Part shown: positions 1 to 5,583 of the stretch, piece after piece
Layout: every line of letters starts with the position of its first letter
Numbering within the stretch: position 1 is the stretch's first letter
Assembly (NCBI GenBank): GCA_002505935.1
Contig: DAWL01000026.1
Location: forward strand, 1-5,736
Length of the DNA stretch: 5,736 bases
Origin: Euryarchaeota archaeon UBA226
Lineage (GTDB): Archaea > Thermoplasmatota > Poseidoniia > Poseidoniales > Poseidoniaceae
Direction of reading: 5' to 3'
Notes under the pieces: generated by a model
Told to the model about the DNA's origin: nothing
What the model saw: only the letters and a program-made list of their open reading frames with translations
The model's database searches: none
Made by a program: the position numbers and the translations under genes

Positions 1-51
1 GATGAATACGATGACTACGATGATGATGATGATGACTGGGATGATGATGAG
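1..51 (+). repeat. GAT-rich codon run encoding an Asp-rich tract
   Basis: A low-complexity run within the L32e frame: five consecutive GAT codons at 19-33 and three more at 40-48, interrupted by GAC, TAC and TGG. It encodes 12 Asp and 2 Glu in 17 residues. Tandem GAT codons could expand or contract by replication slippage, so length may vary between strains (inference). Confidence 0.7.
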
Positions 52-477
52 CCGGAGTTCCATGTTGCAAAGCAGAAGCCTGTGCTCGATGACGAGACTA
101 AGGCTGCTTTGGAATTGAGAGCCGCTCAGAAGAAAGCCACCCCAGTATTCCAGAGAACCGAGTGGTTCCGCTACAAGCGTCTATCGCGCAGTGGTTGGAG
201 GAAACCCAAGGGAATGGATAACAAGCAGCGTCGAAATTACAAGTATCGTAGCTCATTGGTCAGGGTTGGCCATGGCAAGGTATCTCTGGCAAGAGGACTA
301 CACCCAAGCGGATTCCGCGAGGTCATGGTTCACAATCCAGATGATCTTGAGAAGATTGACCCAGAGACCGAGGCTGCAAGAGTTGGTCGAACTGTTGGTG
401 GTCGAAAGCGCGAGCGAATTCACACAAGAGCCGATGAACTAGGCATTCGCATCCTAAACAGAAGGAGGGGATTGTGA
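1..477 (+). CDS. rpl32e: Large-subunit ribosomal protein L32e, 5' truncated by the window edge
   Basis: This is protein eL32 of the archaeal/eukaryotic large ribosomal subunit, which binds 23S rRNA. The frame is open from base 1, so the true start lies upstream; the GTG at 82 is only an internal valine codon. Of the 158 visible residues, about 48-155 form the conserved domain: PVFQRTEWFRYKRL, then WRKPKG and a basic stretch, RGLHPSGFREVMVHNP in the middle, and VGGRKRERI followed by ILN near the end. All match the archaeal family pattern. Residues 1-17 are almost entirely acidic (12 Asp, 2 Glu, with Tyr and Trp between them) and lie outside the family core, which is usually about 120-135 residues in archaea. 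The stop codon overlaps the start of L19e by one base, which indicates translational coupling. Identity is certain; the full length of the acidic extension cannot be seen. Confidence 0.95.
   Translation, partial: DEYDDYDDDDDDWDDDEPEFHVAKQKPVLDDETKAALELRAAQKKATPVFQRTEWFRYKRLSRSGWRKPKGMDNKQRRNYKYRSSLVRVGHGKVSLARGLHPSGFREVMVHNPDDLEKIDPETEAARVGRTVGGRKRERIHTRADELGIRILNRRRGL
464..470 (+). promoter_or_regulatory. Shine-Dalgarno site fixing the L19e start
   Basis: GGAGGGG lies inside the end of L32e, with six bases between it and the ATG at 477. An in-frame GTG at 474 directly precedes this ATG, but its spacing to the site would be only three bases, so the ATG at 477 is preferred. Confidence 0.8.
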
Positions 478-935
478 TGCAGATTACTAATCAGAAGAAG
501 ATGGCAGCACAGTTGCTCAAGTGTGGAGTCAACAGAGTTTGGGTTCACCCTGCATTTGTCGATCAGGTGGCGACTGCGGTACAAAAGGACGACATCCGAG
601 AGTTCATCGAGGAAGGTTGGATCAAGGCTCGCCCAATCAAGGGTACCAGTCGTGTGCGCGCCCGACATATATCGGCTCAGAAGGCTAAGGGTCGAATGAA
701 GGGTCAAGGAAAGCGTAAGGGTTCAGCCAACAGCCGAAACCCTCGCAAGCAGAGATGGATGAAGACCATCCGTTCCCAGAGGCGTACGCTCAGCGAGATG
801 CGCGATGATGGTACCATCGAAGCCAGTCAATATCGATACTACTACCGCAAAGCGAAGGGTGGTTCTTACCGTTCCATCGCTCACATGCGCCAGCAAATGA
901 ACTCAGATGGCGTCCAACTCGGAGGTGAAGATTGA
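477..935 (+). CDS. rpl19e: Large-subunit ribosomal protein L19e
   Basis: This is eL19, an archaeal/eukaryotic protein that binds 23S rRNA and contributes to inter-subunit contact. The 152 residues match the usual archaeal length of about 150. The N-terminal helical part (residues 1-55) shows QKKMAAQLLKCGVNRVWV, then an EEGWIKARPIKG segment. The middle (about 60-105) is a very basic helix with ARHISAQKAKGR and a KGSANSR/PRKQRWMKTIR stretch. The C-terminus carries YRYYYRKAKGGSYRSIAHM, typical of the family. The ATG overlaps the L32e TGA by one base, and this gene's own TGA (933-935) overlaps the L18 start by one base. The start is set by the SD at 464-470. Nothing is missing or unusual in the conserved core. 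Confidence 0.97.
   Translation: MQITNQKKMAAQLLKCGVNRVWVHPAFVDQVATAVQKDDIREFIEEGWIKARPIKGTSRVRARHISAQKAKGRMKGQGKRKGSANSRNPRKQRWMKTIRSQRRTLSEMRDDGTIEASQYRYYYRKAKGGSYRSIAHMRQQMNSDGVQLGGED
921..928 (+). promoter_or_regulatory. Shine-Dalgarno site fixing the L18 start
   Basis: GGAGGTGA, close to an ideal anti-16S match, lies in the last codons of L19e. Six bases separate it from the ATG at 935. A TTG in the same frame at 932 would be only three bases away and is the poorer choice. Confidence 0.8.
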
Positions 936-1450
936 TGGTTCAGGGTCGTAGGAAGAGGTTAGCATATCGTCGACGACGTAGTGGTGAGACCGATTATCAT
1001 AGGCGTAGCAGATTGTTGAGGGCTCGCAAGCCTAGGGCTGTGGTCAGGGTGTCCAATACCCAGATTACTTGTCAATTGGTCAATTATGTCGCATCTGGAG
1101 ATGAGGTTCTAGTCAATGTCAATGGCAACACTCTGGTCAAGAAGTACGCTTGGCCCGAGTCATCTTCGCGCAAATCCCTGCCAGCATCTTACCTTGTTGG
1201 TTATGCAATGGGTAAGGCTGCATCCGCAGCAGGACATGAAGAGGCTGTGCTCGATATCGGACTTGCTGCCTCAACTCCCGGCTCACGAATTTTTGCTGCC
1301 CTCAAGGGTATGGTCGATGCGGGAATGGATATTCCACATGGAGAATCTGCTCTACCAGATGAGGATCGTCTCAATGGCGCCCACATCTCAGAGGATGTTG
1401 CAGCGCAGGTTGAAGGAACTCGCAAGAAGATAGAGGGGGCGTTTGAATGA
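935..1450 (+). CDS. rpl18: Large-subunit ribosomal protein L18
   Basis: This is uL18, which binds 5S rRNA and anchors it on the large subunit together with L5. It has 171 residues, slightly shorter than many archaeal homologues (about 180-195). The basic N-terminus (YRRRRSGETDYHRRSRLL, residues 11-28) is followed by KPRAVVRVSNTQITCQLV (32-49). Then come the archaeal-type segments YLVGYAMGKAA (86-96), AVLDIGL...TPGSRIFAALKGMVDAGMDIPHGE (104-137) and PDEDRLNGAHIS (141-152), which clearly separate it from bacterial L18. Its final ATGA at 1447-1450 provides the S5 start codon, so the two reading frames overlap by four bases. The C-terminal tail (about 158-171) is poorly conserved in the family. 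Confidence 0.96.
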   Translation: MVQGRRKRLAYRRRRSGETDYHRRSRLLRARKPRAVVRVSNTQITCQLVNYVASGDEVLVNVNGNTLVKKYAWPESSSRKSLPASYLVGYAMGKAASAAGHEEAVLDIGLAASTPGSRIFAALKGMVDAGMDIPHGESALPDEDRLNGAHISEDVAAQVEGTRKKIEGAFE

Positions 1451-2310
1451 GCGATGAACAGGTAGATGCTGTTGAAGAGACGGTTGAGGAAGTCGAAGTT
1501 GTTCAGGCTCCAGAGCCCGAAGCCATGCCAATCGAGCCTATGGAGGCGCCAGTAGTGTTGCCAGAGAATCAGGCACCTGGTCTACATTTGGCTTACAACC
1601 CTCCTGAAGTCAGTGAGGATGCTCCAAGGAGGCGCCGAGGCGTTGGTCCAGATCCTTTCGAGGCTTTGCGAAAGTGGACTCCAAAGACTCGCCTAGGTAA
1701 AGCAGTTCTTTCCGGAGAGATAGTGACTATGGAGCAGGCAATCCGCAGTGGTATGCCAGTAAGAGAGGTCGAGGTCATCGATGCATTGTTGCCTAACCTT
1801 GAGGACGAGGTCATCACAGTCAACATGATTCAAAGAATGACAGACAGCGGACGTAGAGTTCGATTCAACGTTATGGCTTGTGTAGGAAATCGAGACGGCT
1901 ACGTCGGCTTGGCAATCGCTAAGGGTAAGGAAGTGGCAAATACCATTCGCAAAGCAATTGATGCTGCCAAGTTGAACATAATCTCAGTACAGCGAGGTAA
2001 TGGTTCATGGGAATCCAGCGCAGGTCCAGGAACCAGTATTCCATTCAAGGTGACAGGTCGTGCAGGTTCGACTAGAGTTACCCTGATGCCTGCTGCTGCA
2101 GGTAAGGGATTGGTTGTAGGGCAGACTGGAAAGAAGATTCTCGAGTTGGCAGGTATCAGCGATATTCTGAGCCGTTCCAAGGGTCAGACTCGCACCACAA
2201 TTAACTACGCATTGGCTACATACAATGCACTTATCGAGATGAACAAGACCCGTGTCAGCGATGACCAGCGTCAGAGACTCTTCATGGTACAAGGGAGGAT
2301 TCTAGAATGA
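1447..2310 (+). CDS. rps5: Small-subunit ribosomal protein S5 with acidic N-terminal extension
   Basis: This is uS5, at the mRNA entry site of the small subunit, where it affects decoding accuracy. It has 287 residues against roughly 210-235 in most archaea. Residues 1-60 form an extension rich in Glu and Pro with no Lys or Arg, followed by RRRR at 61-64. The double-stranded-RNA-binding-like S5 domain spans about 118-183 (MTDSGRRVRFNVMACVG at 131-147, GYVGLAIAKGKEV at 151-163). The C-terminal domain spans about 197-267 (SIPFKVTGRAGSTRV, GLVVGQTGKKILELAGISDI, GQTRTTINYALATYNAL). The archaeal hallmark cysteine cluster around residues 185-193 is absent: the sequence reads GNGSWESSAG, and the only cysteine is C145. 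The ATG at 1447 overlaps the L18 stop; SD GAGGGGG is at 1433-1439, seven bases upstream. Its own stop overlaps the L30 start. Confidence 0.96.
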   Translation: MSDEQVDAVEETVEEVEVVQAPEPEAMPIEPMEAPVVLPENQAPGLHLAYNPPEVSEDAPRRRRGVGPDPFEALRKWTPKTRLGKAVLSGEIVTMEQAIRSGMPVREVEVIDALLPNLEDEVITVNMIQRMTDSGRRVRFNVMACVGNRDGYVGLAIAKGKEVANTIRKAIDAAKLNIISVQRGNGSWESSAGPGTSIPFKVTGRAGSTRVTLMPAAAGKGLVVGQTGKKILELAGISDILSRSKGQTRTTINYALATYNALIEMNKTRVSDDQRQRLFMVQGRILE

Positions 2311-2777
2311 CTTGGTTGGTAATCAGAGTACGTTCAGACGTTGGTGTTGAGCGAAGTATCAAGGAGACGATGCATATGCTGAATCTGACTCGCGTCAACC
2401 ACGCAGTCTTGATTCCAGAGAACGACCAGTACCGCGGAATGCTTCAGAAGGCCAAGGATTACATCACTTGGGGAGAAGTTTCTGAGGATACGATCAACAC
2501 TCTATTGTCTGAGCGCGGAAGGATGTCTGGAGACAAGCCTGTGACCGATGAGGTCGTCGCTGATAACAGTGAATTCTCGAATATTGGAGCTTTGGCCAAG
2601 GCTATTGCCTCTGGTGATGCAACCGTCAAGAATGTCGAGGGTATGAAGCGGGTATTCCGCCTTCATCCACCCCGTGGCGCTAAGGGCTGGGGTGGCATCA
2701 AGCGTTCTTTCAGAGTTGGTGGAGCCTTGGGCCCACGAGGAGATGAAATCGAGGCATTGGCTGCCAGGATGATTTGA
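2307..2777 (+). CDS. rpl30: Large-subunit ribosomal protein L30 (archaeal long form)
   Basis: This is uL30 of the large subunit. Its 156 residues match the archaeal/eukaryotic L7-type long form rather than the ~60-residue bacterial protein. The N-terminal L30 fold is seen in WLVIRVRSDVGV (3-14), IKETMHMLNLTRVNHAVLIP (18-37) and the AKDYITWGEVSEDTI stretch (49-63). The archaeal C-terminal part begins at about residue 92 (IGALAKAIASGD) and ends with FRLHPPRGAKGWGGIKRSF (117-135), a conserved block. The ATG overlaps the S5 stop by four bases (ATGA at 2307-2310), and SD GGGAGGA at 2293-2299 is seven bases upstream. Length and motifs are ordinary, with no sign of damage. Confidence 0.96.
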   Translation: MTWLVIRVRSDVGVERSIKETMHMLNLTRVNHAVLIPENDQYRGMLQKAKDYITWGEVSEDTINTLLSERGRMSGDKPVTDEVVADNSEFSNIGALAKAIASGDATVKNVEGMKRVFRLHPPRGAKGWGGIKRSFRVGGALGPRGDEIEALAARMI

Positions 2778-2782
2778 GGTGA
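2776..2782 (+). promoter_or_regulatory. Shine-Dalgarno site fixing the L15 start, overlapping the L30 stop
   Basis: GAGGTGA includes the last two bases of the L30 TGA and lies five bases before the ATG at 2788. An in-frame GTG at 2779 falls inside this site and so cannot use it; the ATG at 2788 is the better start. Confidence 0.8.
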
Positions 2783-2787
2783 ATGAC

Positions 2788-3234
2788 ATGGTAAGTAGAA
2801 CCAACAAATTCCGAGGACGTTGCCGTACTCACGGCCGTGGACACAAGGCTGGACGCGGAGCTGGAAAGCGCGGTGGACGTGGAAATGCAGGTATGAATAA
2901 GCACAGAGTAATGACTCGAATCAAGTATATGCCAAATCACTGGGGTATGCATGGTTTTAATCGAAATCCAAGCCTACGTAAGGTGAACGTCACTTGCAAT
3001 GTTTGCGATCTTGAGAAAATGGAGCGCAAAGGAAATGATCTCAACTTGACCGAGATGGGCATCGATAAGTTGCTTGGAAGCGGTCAAATCAAGACTGCGC
3101 TCAATATTACCGTTGATGCTGCTAGCCCCAAAGCCATCGCTAAAGTAGAGGCTGCTGGCGGTAGTGTTTCTATCGATGATGAGTGGGAAGAAGAAGAGTG
3201 GGAAGAATCCGAAGATGCTGAGGACGTCGAGTGA
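2788..3234 (+). CDS. rpl15: Large-subunit ribosomal protein L15 with acidic C-terminal tail
   Basis: This is uL15, a late-assembly large-subunit protein that binds 23S rRNA. It has 148 residues from the SD-supported ATG. The glycine/arginine-rich N-terminal extension that threads into rRNA is obvious (RTHGRGHKAGRGAGKRGGRG, residues 13-32), followed by the archaeal block around 43-57 (Y47, H51, G53, G56, F57). The globular part covers about 65-128. Residues 130-148 are an acidic tail (14 of 19 Asp or Glu, with Trp at 133 and 138) beyond the conserved fold. A CxxC pair at C70/C73 sits where archaeal homologues usually have no cysteines; C12 is the only other one. It is followed by a 69-base gap before secY, the largest within the gene cluster. 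Confidence 0.95.
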   Translation: MVSRTNKFRGRCRTHGRGHKAGRGAGKRGGRGNAGMNKHRVMTRIKYMPNHWGMHGFNRNPSLRKVNVTCNVCDLEKMERKGNDLNLTEMGIDKLLGSGQIKTALNITVDAASPKAIAKVEAAGGSVSIDDEWEEEEWEESEDAEDVE

Positions 3235-3241
3235 TTGCTTC

Positions 3242-3249
3242 TTTAGTAT
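3242..3249 (+). promoter_or_regulatory. Possible TATA-like element between L15 and secY
   Basis: TTTAGTAT lies in the 69-base gap after L15, the only gap of this size in the operon. A start of transcription about 25 bases downstream would give a leader of about 30 bases before secY, including its SD. The match to the archaeal TATA box is imperfect and could be chance; the gap otherwise holds nothing recognisable. Confidence 0.2.
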
Positions 3250-3290
3250 CAAATCAATGCCAAACTACTAGACAATGATTACAAGGCGCA

Positions 3291-3298
3291 GGGAGGGG
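3291..3298 (+). promoter_or_regulatory. Shine-Dalgarno site supporting the long secY start
   Basis: GGGAGGGG ends five bases before the ATG at 3304. It matters because it supports translation from the far upstream start, and therefore the reality of the extra N-terminal membrane block of SecY. I saw no comparable site near the point where the canonical SecY homology begins (around 3700-3760). Confidence 0.8.
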
Positions 3299-3303
3299 AA
3301 TGA

Positions 3304-5235
3304 ATGGTAGTTAGACGACCAGTGACATGGGCGATTGGTCTTATTGCCATAAGTTACTACGCCATAATGTTGTATTGGCAACAGGATAACTTGATGGGTG
3401 ACTCGGTAGATCAAGTCCTTAGAGACAGAGCGATTCTAGGGTTGGGACTTTCCATTCTCTACATCGGTTTCCTGATGTGGTGTTTCATGCGAGATCTCCC
3501 CGAAGGTCTTCAGGATGTTCCAATCATTGGAAAGTACGGTAAACTCCTAGTTTGGCTGACTTTTGTCGGTTTCAGTTCTTGGTATTCTTGGTTCGTCGAC
3601 AAGGAAGCAGTAGGCTATCTCTTCGTAGGAGTACTACTGATGGGATTCGGCGTAGCAGCTGCCTTGACATGTTTATTCTATACTGGCTCCGAATCGAGCC
3701 GATTGTACGCTCTACGTCGTTTCGTAGACGTCTACCCTACCATAACTAAGCCTGATGGACACGTTCGTTTCATGCAGAAGTTGTGGACTACAACTTTCGT
3801 TCTGATTCTATACTTCGCTATGACCAACGTCATGATTTGGGGACTGTCCGGACAGGCTTTGGATATCTTCTCTGGATTCCGAGCAATCATGGCTGGTGCC
3901 AGCGGTACCATCATGCATCTTGGAATCGGTCCGATTGTTACCGGTTCAATCATCATGCAGTTATTCGCTGGTGCAAAGATCATCAAACTCGATTTGCAAG
4001 ACTCCGATGACAAGGCACTCTACCAAGGAGTACAGAAATTGTTGGTTCTGGTAATGATTCCAGTTGAATCAATTCCGCAGACCTACGGTTTCCTCGATCC
4101 TGACCCAGGCCTGATCACGAGTCTTGGTTCGGGTTGGGCTAACATGATTATCGTAGGTCAACTATTCGCTGGTTCCTACCTAGTGTTCTTACTCGACGAA
4201 TTGGTCAGCAAATGGGGTATAGGTTCGGGTATCTCTCTATTCATTGCAGCCGGTGTTGCTCAGTCAACATTCGTCGGTACTTTGTCGCCTCTACCGGTGA
4301 CTAAGGGAATCGGCTACAGTATCGAGAACCCACCTTCAGGTGTCTTACCGATGATATTCTATATGTTCCGGACTGCGTCGAATTCTCAATTAGTCTCGCA
4401 GAACGGATTCGAGATGATTCTACTGACGCACGTCAATCCGATTGTAGCGTTAGCTTCGTCAATTATTGTGTTCCTAGTAGTGGCTTATGCTGAATCGAGT
4501 AAACTGGAGTTGCCATTGACGCATGGAAAGGTGCGTGGTCACAAGGGTAAGTATCCGATACGCTTGGTATACGCAAGCAACATTCCGGTTATTTTGATGG
4601 CCGCTCTATTGGCAAACATCAACATGTTCACCCTATTGTTCTGGAGTCATCCGACATTATCTACGGTTCCGATACTCGGTCGTGAGGGTTGGTGGTCCCA
4701 AGCCGAATTCTTTGGAACATATGAGCCGGGTCAAAGTACTCCCTCAGATGGTTTCGCTTGGTATTCTTCGATGGTTAATGGGGTAGGTGATTGGCTGCTG
4801 CCGTTATTAGATCAACGAGGCGATATCTATGGTCATTCATTGAGTCAGATTATGTTACACGTCGTAGTATATGTCGGAGTAATGACATTGGGTTCGATGG
4901 TATTCGCGAAGTTCTGGATTGAGACAACCAACATGGGTGCCAAGGATGTCGCTAAACAAATTGAGAGAACTGGTATGCAAATACCAGGATTCAGAAAGAA
5001 TCCACTAGTTCTAGAGAAGATACTGCAACGGTATATTCCACCTGTGACGCTGTTCAGTGGTGCATTCGTAGGATTACTTGCCGCGGGTGCTGACCTCCTT
5101 GGTACCATAGGTAACGCTACAGGTACGGGTCTGTTACTTGCTGTAGGTATCATATTACGTACCTATGAACAGATCCAAAAAGAACAGGCGATGGAGATGC
5201 ATCCGATGCTCAGACAGTTCTTCGGTGCTGAGTGA
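3304..5235 (+). CDS. secY: Protein translocase subunit SecY with extra N-terminal four-helix membrane domain
   Basis: SecY (Sec61-alpha) is the pore subunit of the Sec channel that exports and inserts proteins across the cell membrane. It has 643 residues against about 430-490 in typical archaea. The canonical part starts at about residue 135 (RRFVDVYPTITKP amphipathic segment), then TM1 at 160-181, the plug and TM2 region at 183-222 (GFRAIMAGASGTIMHLGIGP), the cytosolic C5 loop at 398-422 (LPLTHGKVRGHKGKYPIRLVY) followed by SNIPVIL, and the C6 loop at 540-575 with MGAKDVAKQIERTGMQIPGF. TM9-10 end at about 620, and the tail closes with MHPMLRQFF. Residues 1-134 hold four further predicted membrane helices (about 8-25, 43-62, 80-98, 103-126). 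Four added helices keep the usual cytosolic N-terminus. The external loop between TM7 and TM8 (446-514) is long and Trp-rich. The gene follows L15 as in other archaea. Confidence 0.95.
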   Translation: MVVRRPVTWAIGLIAISYYAIMLYWQQDNLMGDSVDQVLRDRAILGLGLSILYIGFLMWCFMRDLPEGLQDVPIIGKYGKLLVWLTFVGFSSWYSWFVDKEAVGYLFVGVLLMGFGVAAALTCLFYTGSESSRLYALRRFVDVYPTITKPDGHVRFMQKLWTTTFVLILYFAMTNVMIWGLSGQALDIFSGFRAIMAGASGTIMHLGIGPIVTGSIIMQLFAGAKIIKLDLQDSDDKALYQGVQKLLVLVMIPVESIPQTYGFLDPDPGLITSLGSGWANMIIVGQLFAGSYLVFLLDELVSKWGIGSGISLFIAAGVAQSTFVGTLSPLPVTKGIGYSIENPPSGVLPMIFYMFRTASNSQLVSQNGFEMILLTHVNPIVALASSIIVFLVVAYAESSKLELPLTHGKVRGHKGKYPIRLVYASNIPVILMAALLANINMFTLLFWSHPTLSTVPILGREGWWSQAEFFGTYEPGQSTPSDGFAWYSSMVNGVGDWLLPLLDQRGDIYGHSLSQIMLHVVVYVGVMTLGSMVFAKFWIETTNMGAKDVAKQIERTGMQIPGFRKNPLVLEKILQRYIPPVTLFSGAFVGLLAAGADLLGTIGNATGTGLLLAVGIILRTYEQIQKEQAMEMHPMLRQFFGAE

Positions 5236-5306
5236 TTTGCAATATTGGTAAGTTGCTGATATTTGCGAGCAGTGCCACGATTTCTAGGCGAAGCATGCGC
5301 GTCATG

Positions 5307-5314
5307 TTCATATA
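5307..5314 (+). promoter_or_regulatory. Possible TATA box upstream of the structured region
   Basis: TTCATATA would place a transcription start near 5335-5340, which is where the first hairpin of the folded region begins (5340). That spacing suits an RNA gene or a long rRNA leader, but not the small ORF starting at 5330, which would lose its start codon. The match is moderate and unsupported by other evidence. Confidence 0.25.
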
Positions 5315-5329
5315 GGAAAGGTAGGTCCG

Positions 5330-5509
5330 ATGGTTGCTTACGTCCTCTCAAAGGCGTTGCCGGCTGAGCTCTTAGGAGCGATGAAGACCGGCATCTATGA
5401 CGACGTGATGCCGAAGCAATGCGGTTCCGAGAAACCGACTCCCTGCGGGGGTCGCACGCTCAGAGCTGAGGAAGGTGATCAGGTTACACAGAACATGTGT
5501 GTAAGATAG
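5330..5509 (+). CDS. Unrecognised small ORF, 59 residues, two-cysteine motif
   Basis: I do not recognise this protein. It starts MVAYVLSKALPAELLGAM, a likely amphipathic helix, and continues with a Lys/Asp stretch, then a segment with C31 and C39 (CGSEKPTPCGG) and a third cysteine, C57, near the end (stop TAG at 5507-5509). Base use by codon position looks coding: G is 39% at position 1 (23/59), 20% at position 2 (12/59) and 36% at position 3 (21/59), by hand count. A weak SD-like AGGTAGGT lies at 5319-5326. It begins 94 bases after secY and ends about 100 bases before 16S rRNA. Against it: the same bases can fold into a compact RNA, and a 59-codon frame can arise by chance in GC-rich DNA. 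Homology or codon-level conservation would decide. Confidence 0.4.
   Translation: MVAYVLSKALPAELLGAMKTGIYDDVMPKQCGSEKPTPCGGRTLRAEEGDQVTQNMCVR
5340..5504 (+). ncRNA. Candidate structured RNA (separate ncRNA or rRNA leader)
   Basis: Paired elements read by eye, in order: hairpin ACG-CCT/AGG-CGT (5340-5346 with 5352-5357, one bulged T); a closing stem CTGAGC/GCTCAG (5364-5369 with 5458-5463); within it a 7-bp hairpin CGGCATC/GATGCCG (5389-5395 with 5407-5413); then a three-way junction with no unpaired base at the branch point, made of TGC/GCA (5420-5422 with 5454-5456), GGTT/AACC (5423-5426 with 5433-5436) and GACTCCC/GGGGGTC (5437-5443 with 5447-5453). Downstream is TTACACA/TGTGTAA (5484-5490 with 5498-5504). 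It is not tRNA, 5S, SRP or RNase P RNA by any motif I can see. It could be an rRNA leader, an independent RNA, or chance folding of a small gene. Confidence 0.3.
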
Positions 5510-5536
5510 AGCAACTCTAAAAAGAGTGTTCCAACC

Positions 5537-5544
5537 AAAAATAA
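5537..5544 (+). promoter_or_regulatory. Possible TATA box for 16S rRNA
   Basis: AAAAATAA sits in the AT-rich stretch. It would place a transcription start near 5565, giving a leader of roughly 40 bases before 16S rRNA. This fits a 16S gene transcribed on its own after the GC-rich block, but the site is only a composition-level match. Confidence 0.3.
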
Positions 5545-5583
5545 CCAATAAGTGACAACTTGTGATGTCGTCTTAAGGATCAG

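Noticed and set aside
5239..5266. Terminator hairpin after secY (GCAATAT with ATATTTGC)
   Set aside because: The stem has a bulge and a 13-base loop, and no T-run follows. Archaeal termination mainly needs a T-tract.
5163..5351. Minus-strand ORF of 62 codons overlapping the end of secY
   Set aside because: It overlaps the highly conserved SecY C-terminus in antisense and shows no independent coding features.
5421..5456. tRNA-like T-arm (GGTT...AACC) in a branched fold
   Set aside because: The loop is not a TTCRANT T-loop, there is no 7-bp acceptor stem, no D-arm and no anticodon arm in the right places.
5374..5470. Box C/D guide RNA (GCGATGA ... CTGA)
   Set aside because: The C box has a mismatch, the boxes are about 90 bases apart (too far), there is no convincing terminal stem, and no internal C'/D' pair.
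5462..5470. CTCAG/CTGAG inverted repeat near 5459-5470 as a hairpin
   Set aside because: The loop would be two bases, which is sterically impossible. The CTCAG half pairs better with CTGAGC at 5364-5369.
5468..5497. RNase P RNA-like words (GAGGAAGGT followed by ACAGAAC)
   Set aside because: The two words resemble conserved regions I and IV, but they are only about 10 bases apart, and the helices and other conserved regions that should lie between and around them are missing.
5340..5504. SRP 7S RNA upstream of rRNA, as in some methanogens
   Set aside because: The GGAAGG/GGAGCA-type helix 8 motif is absent and the stretch is far shorter than the usual ~300 bases.
5381..5509. Alternative start of the small ORF at the internal ATG 5381
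   Set aside because: An AGGAG lies upstream but only two bases from the ATG, too close for a Shine-Dalgarno. The ATG at 5330 is kept as the better start.
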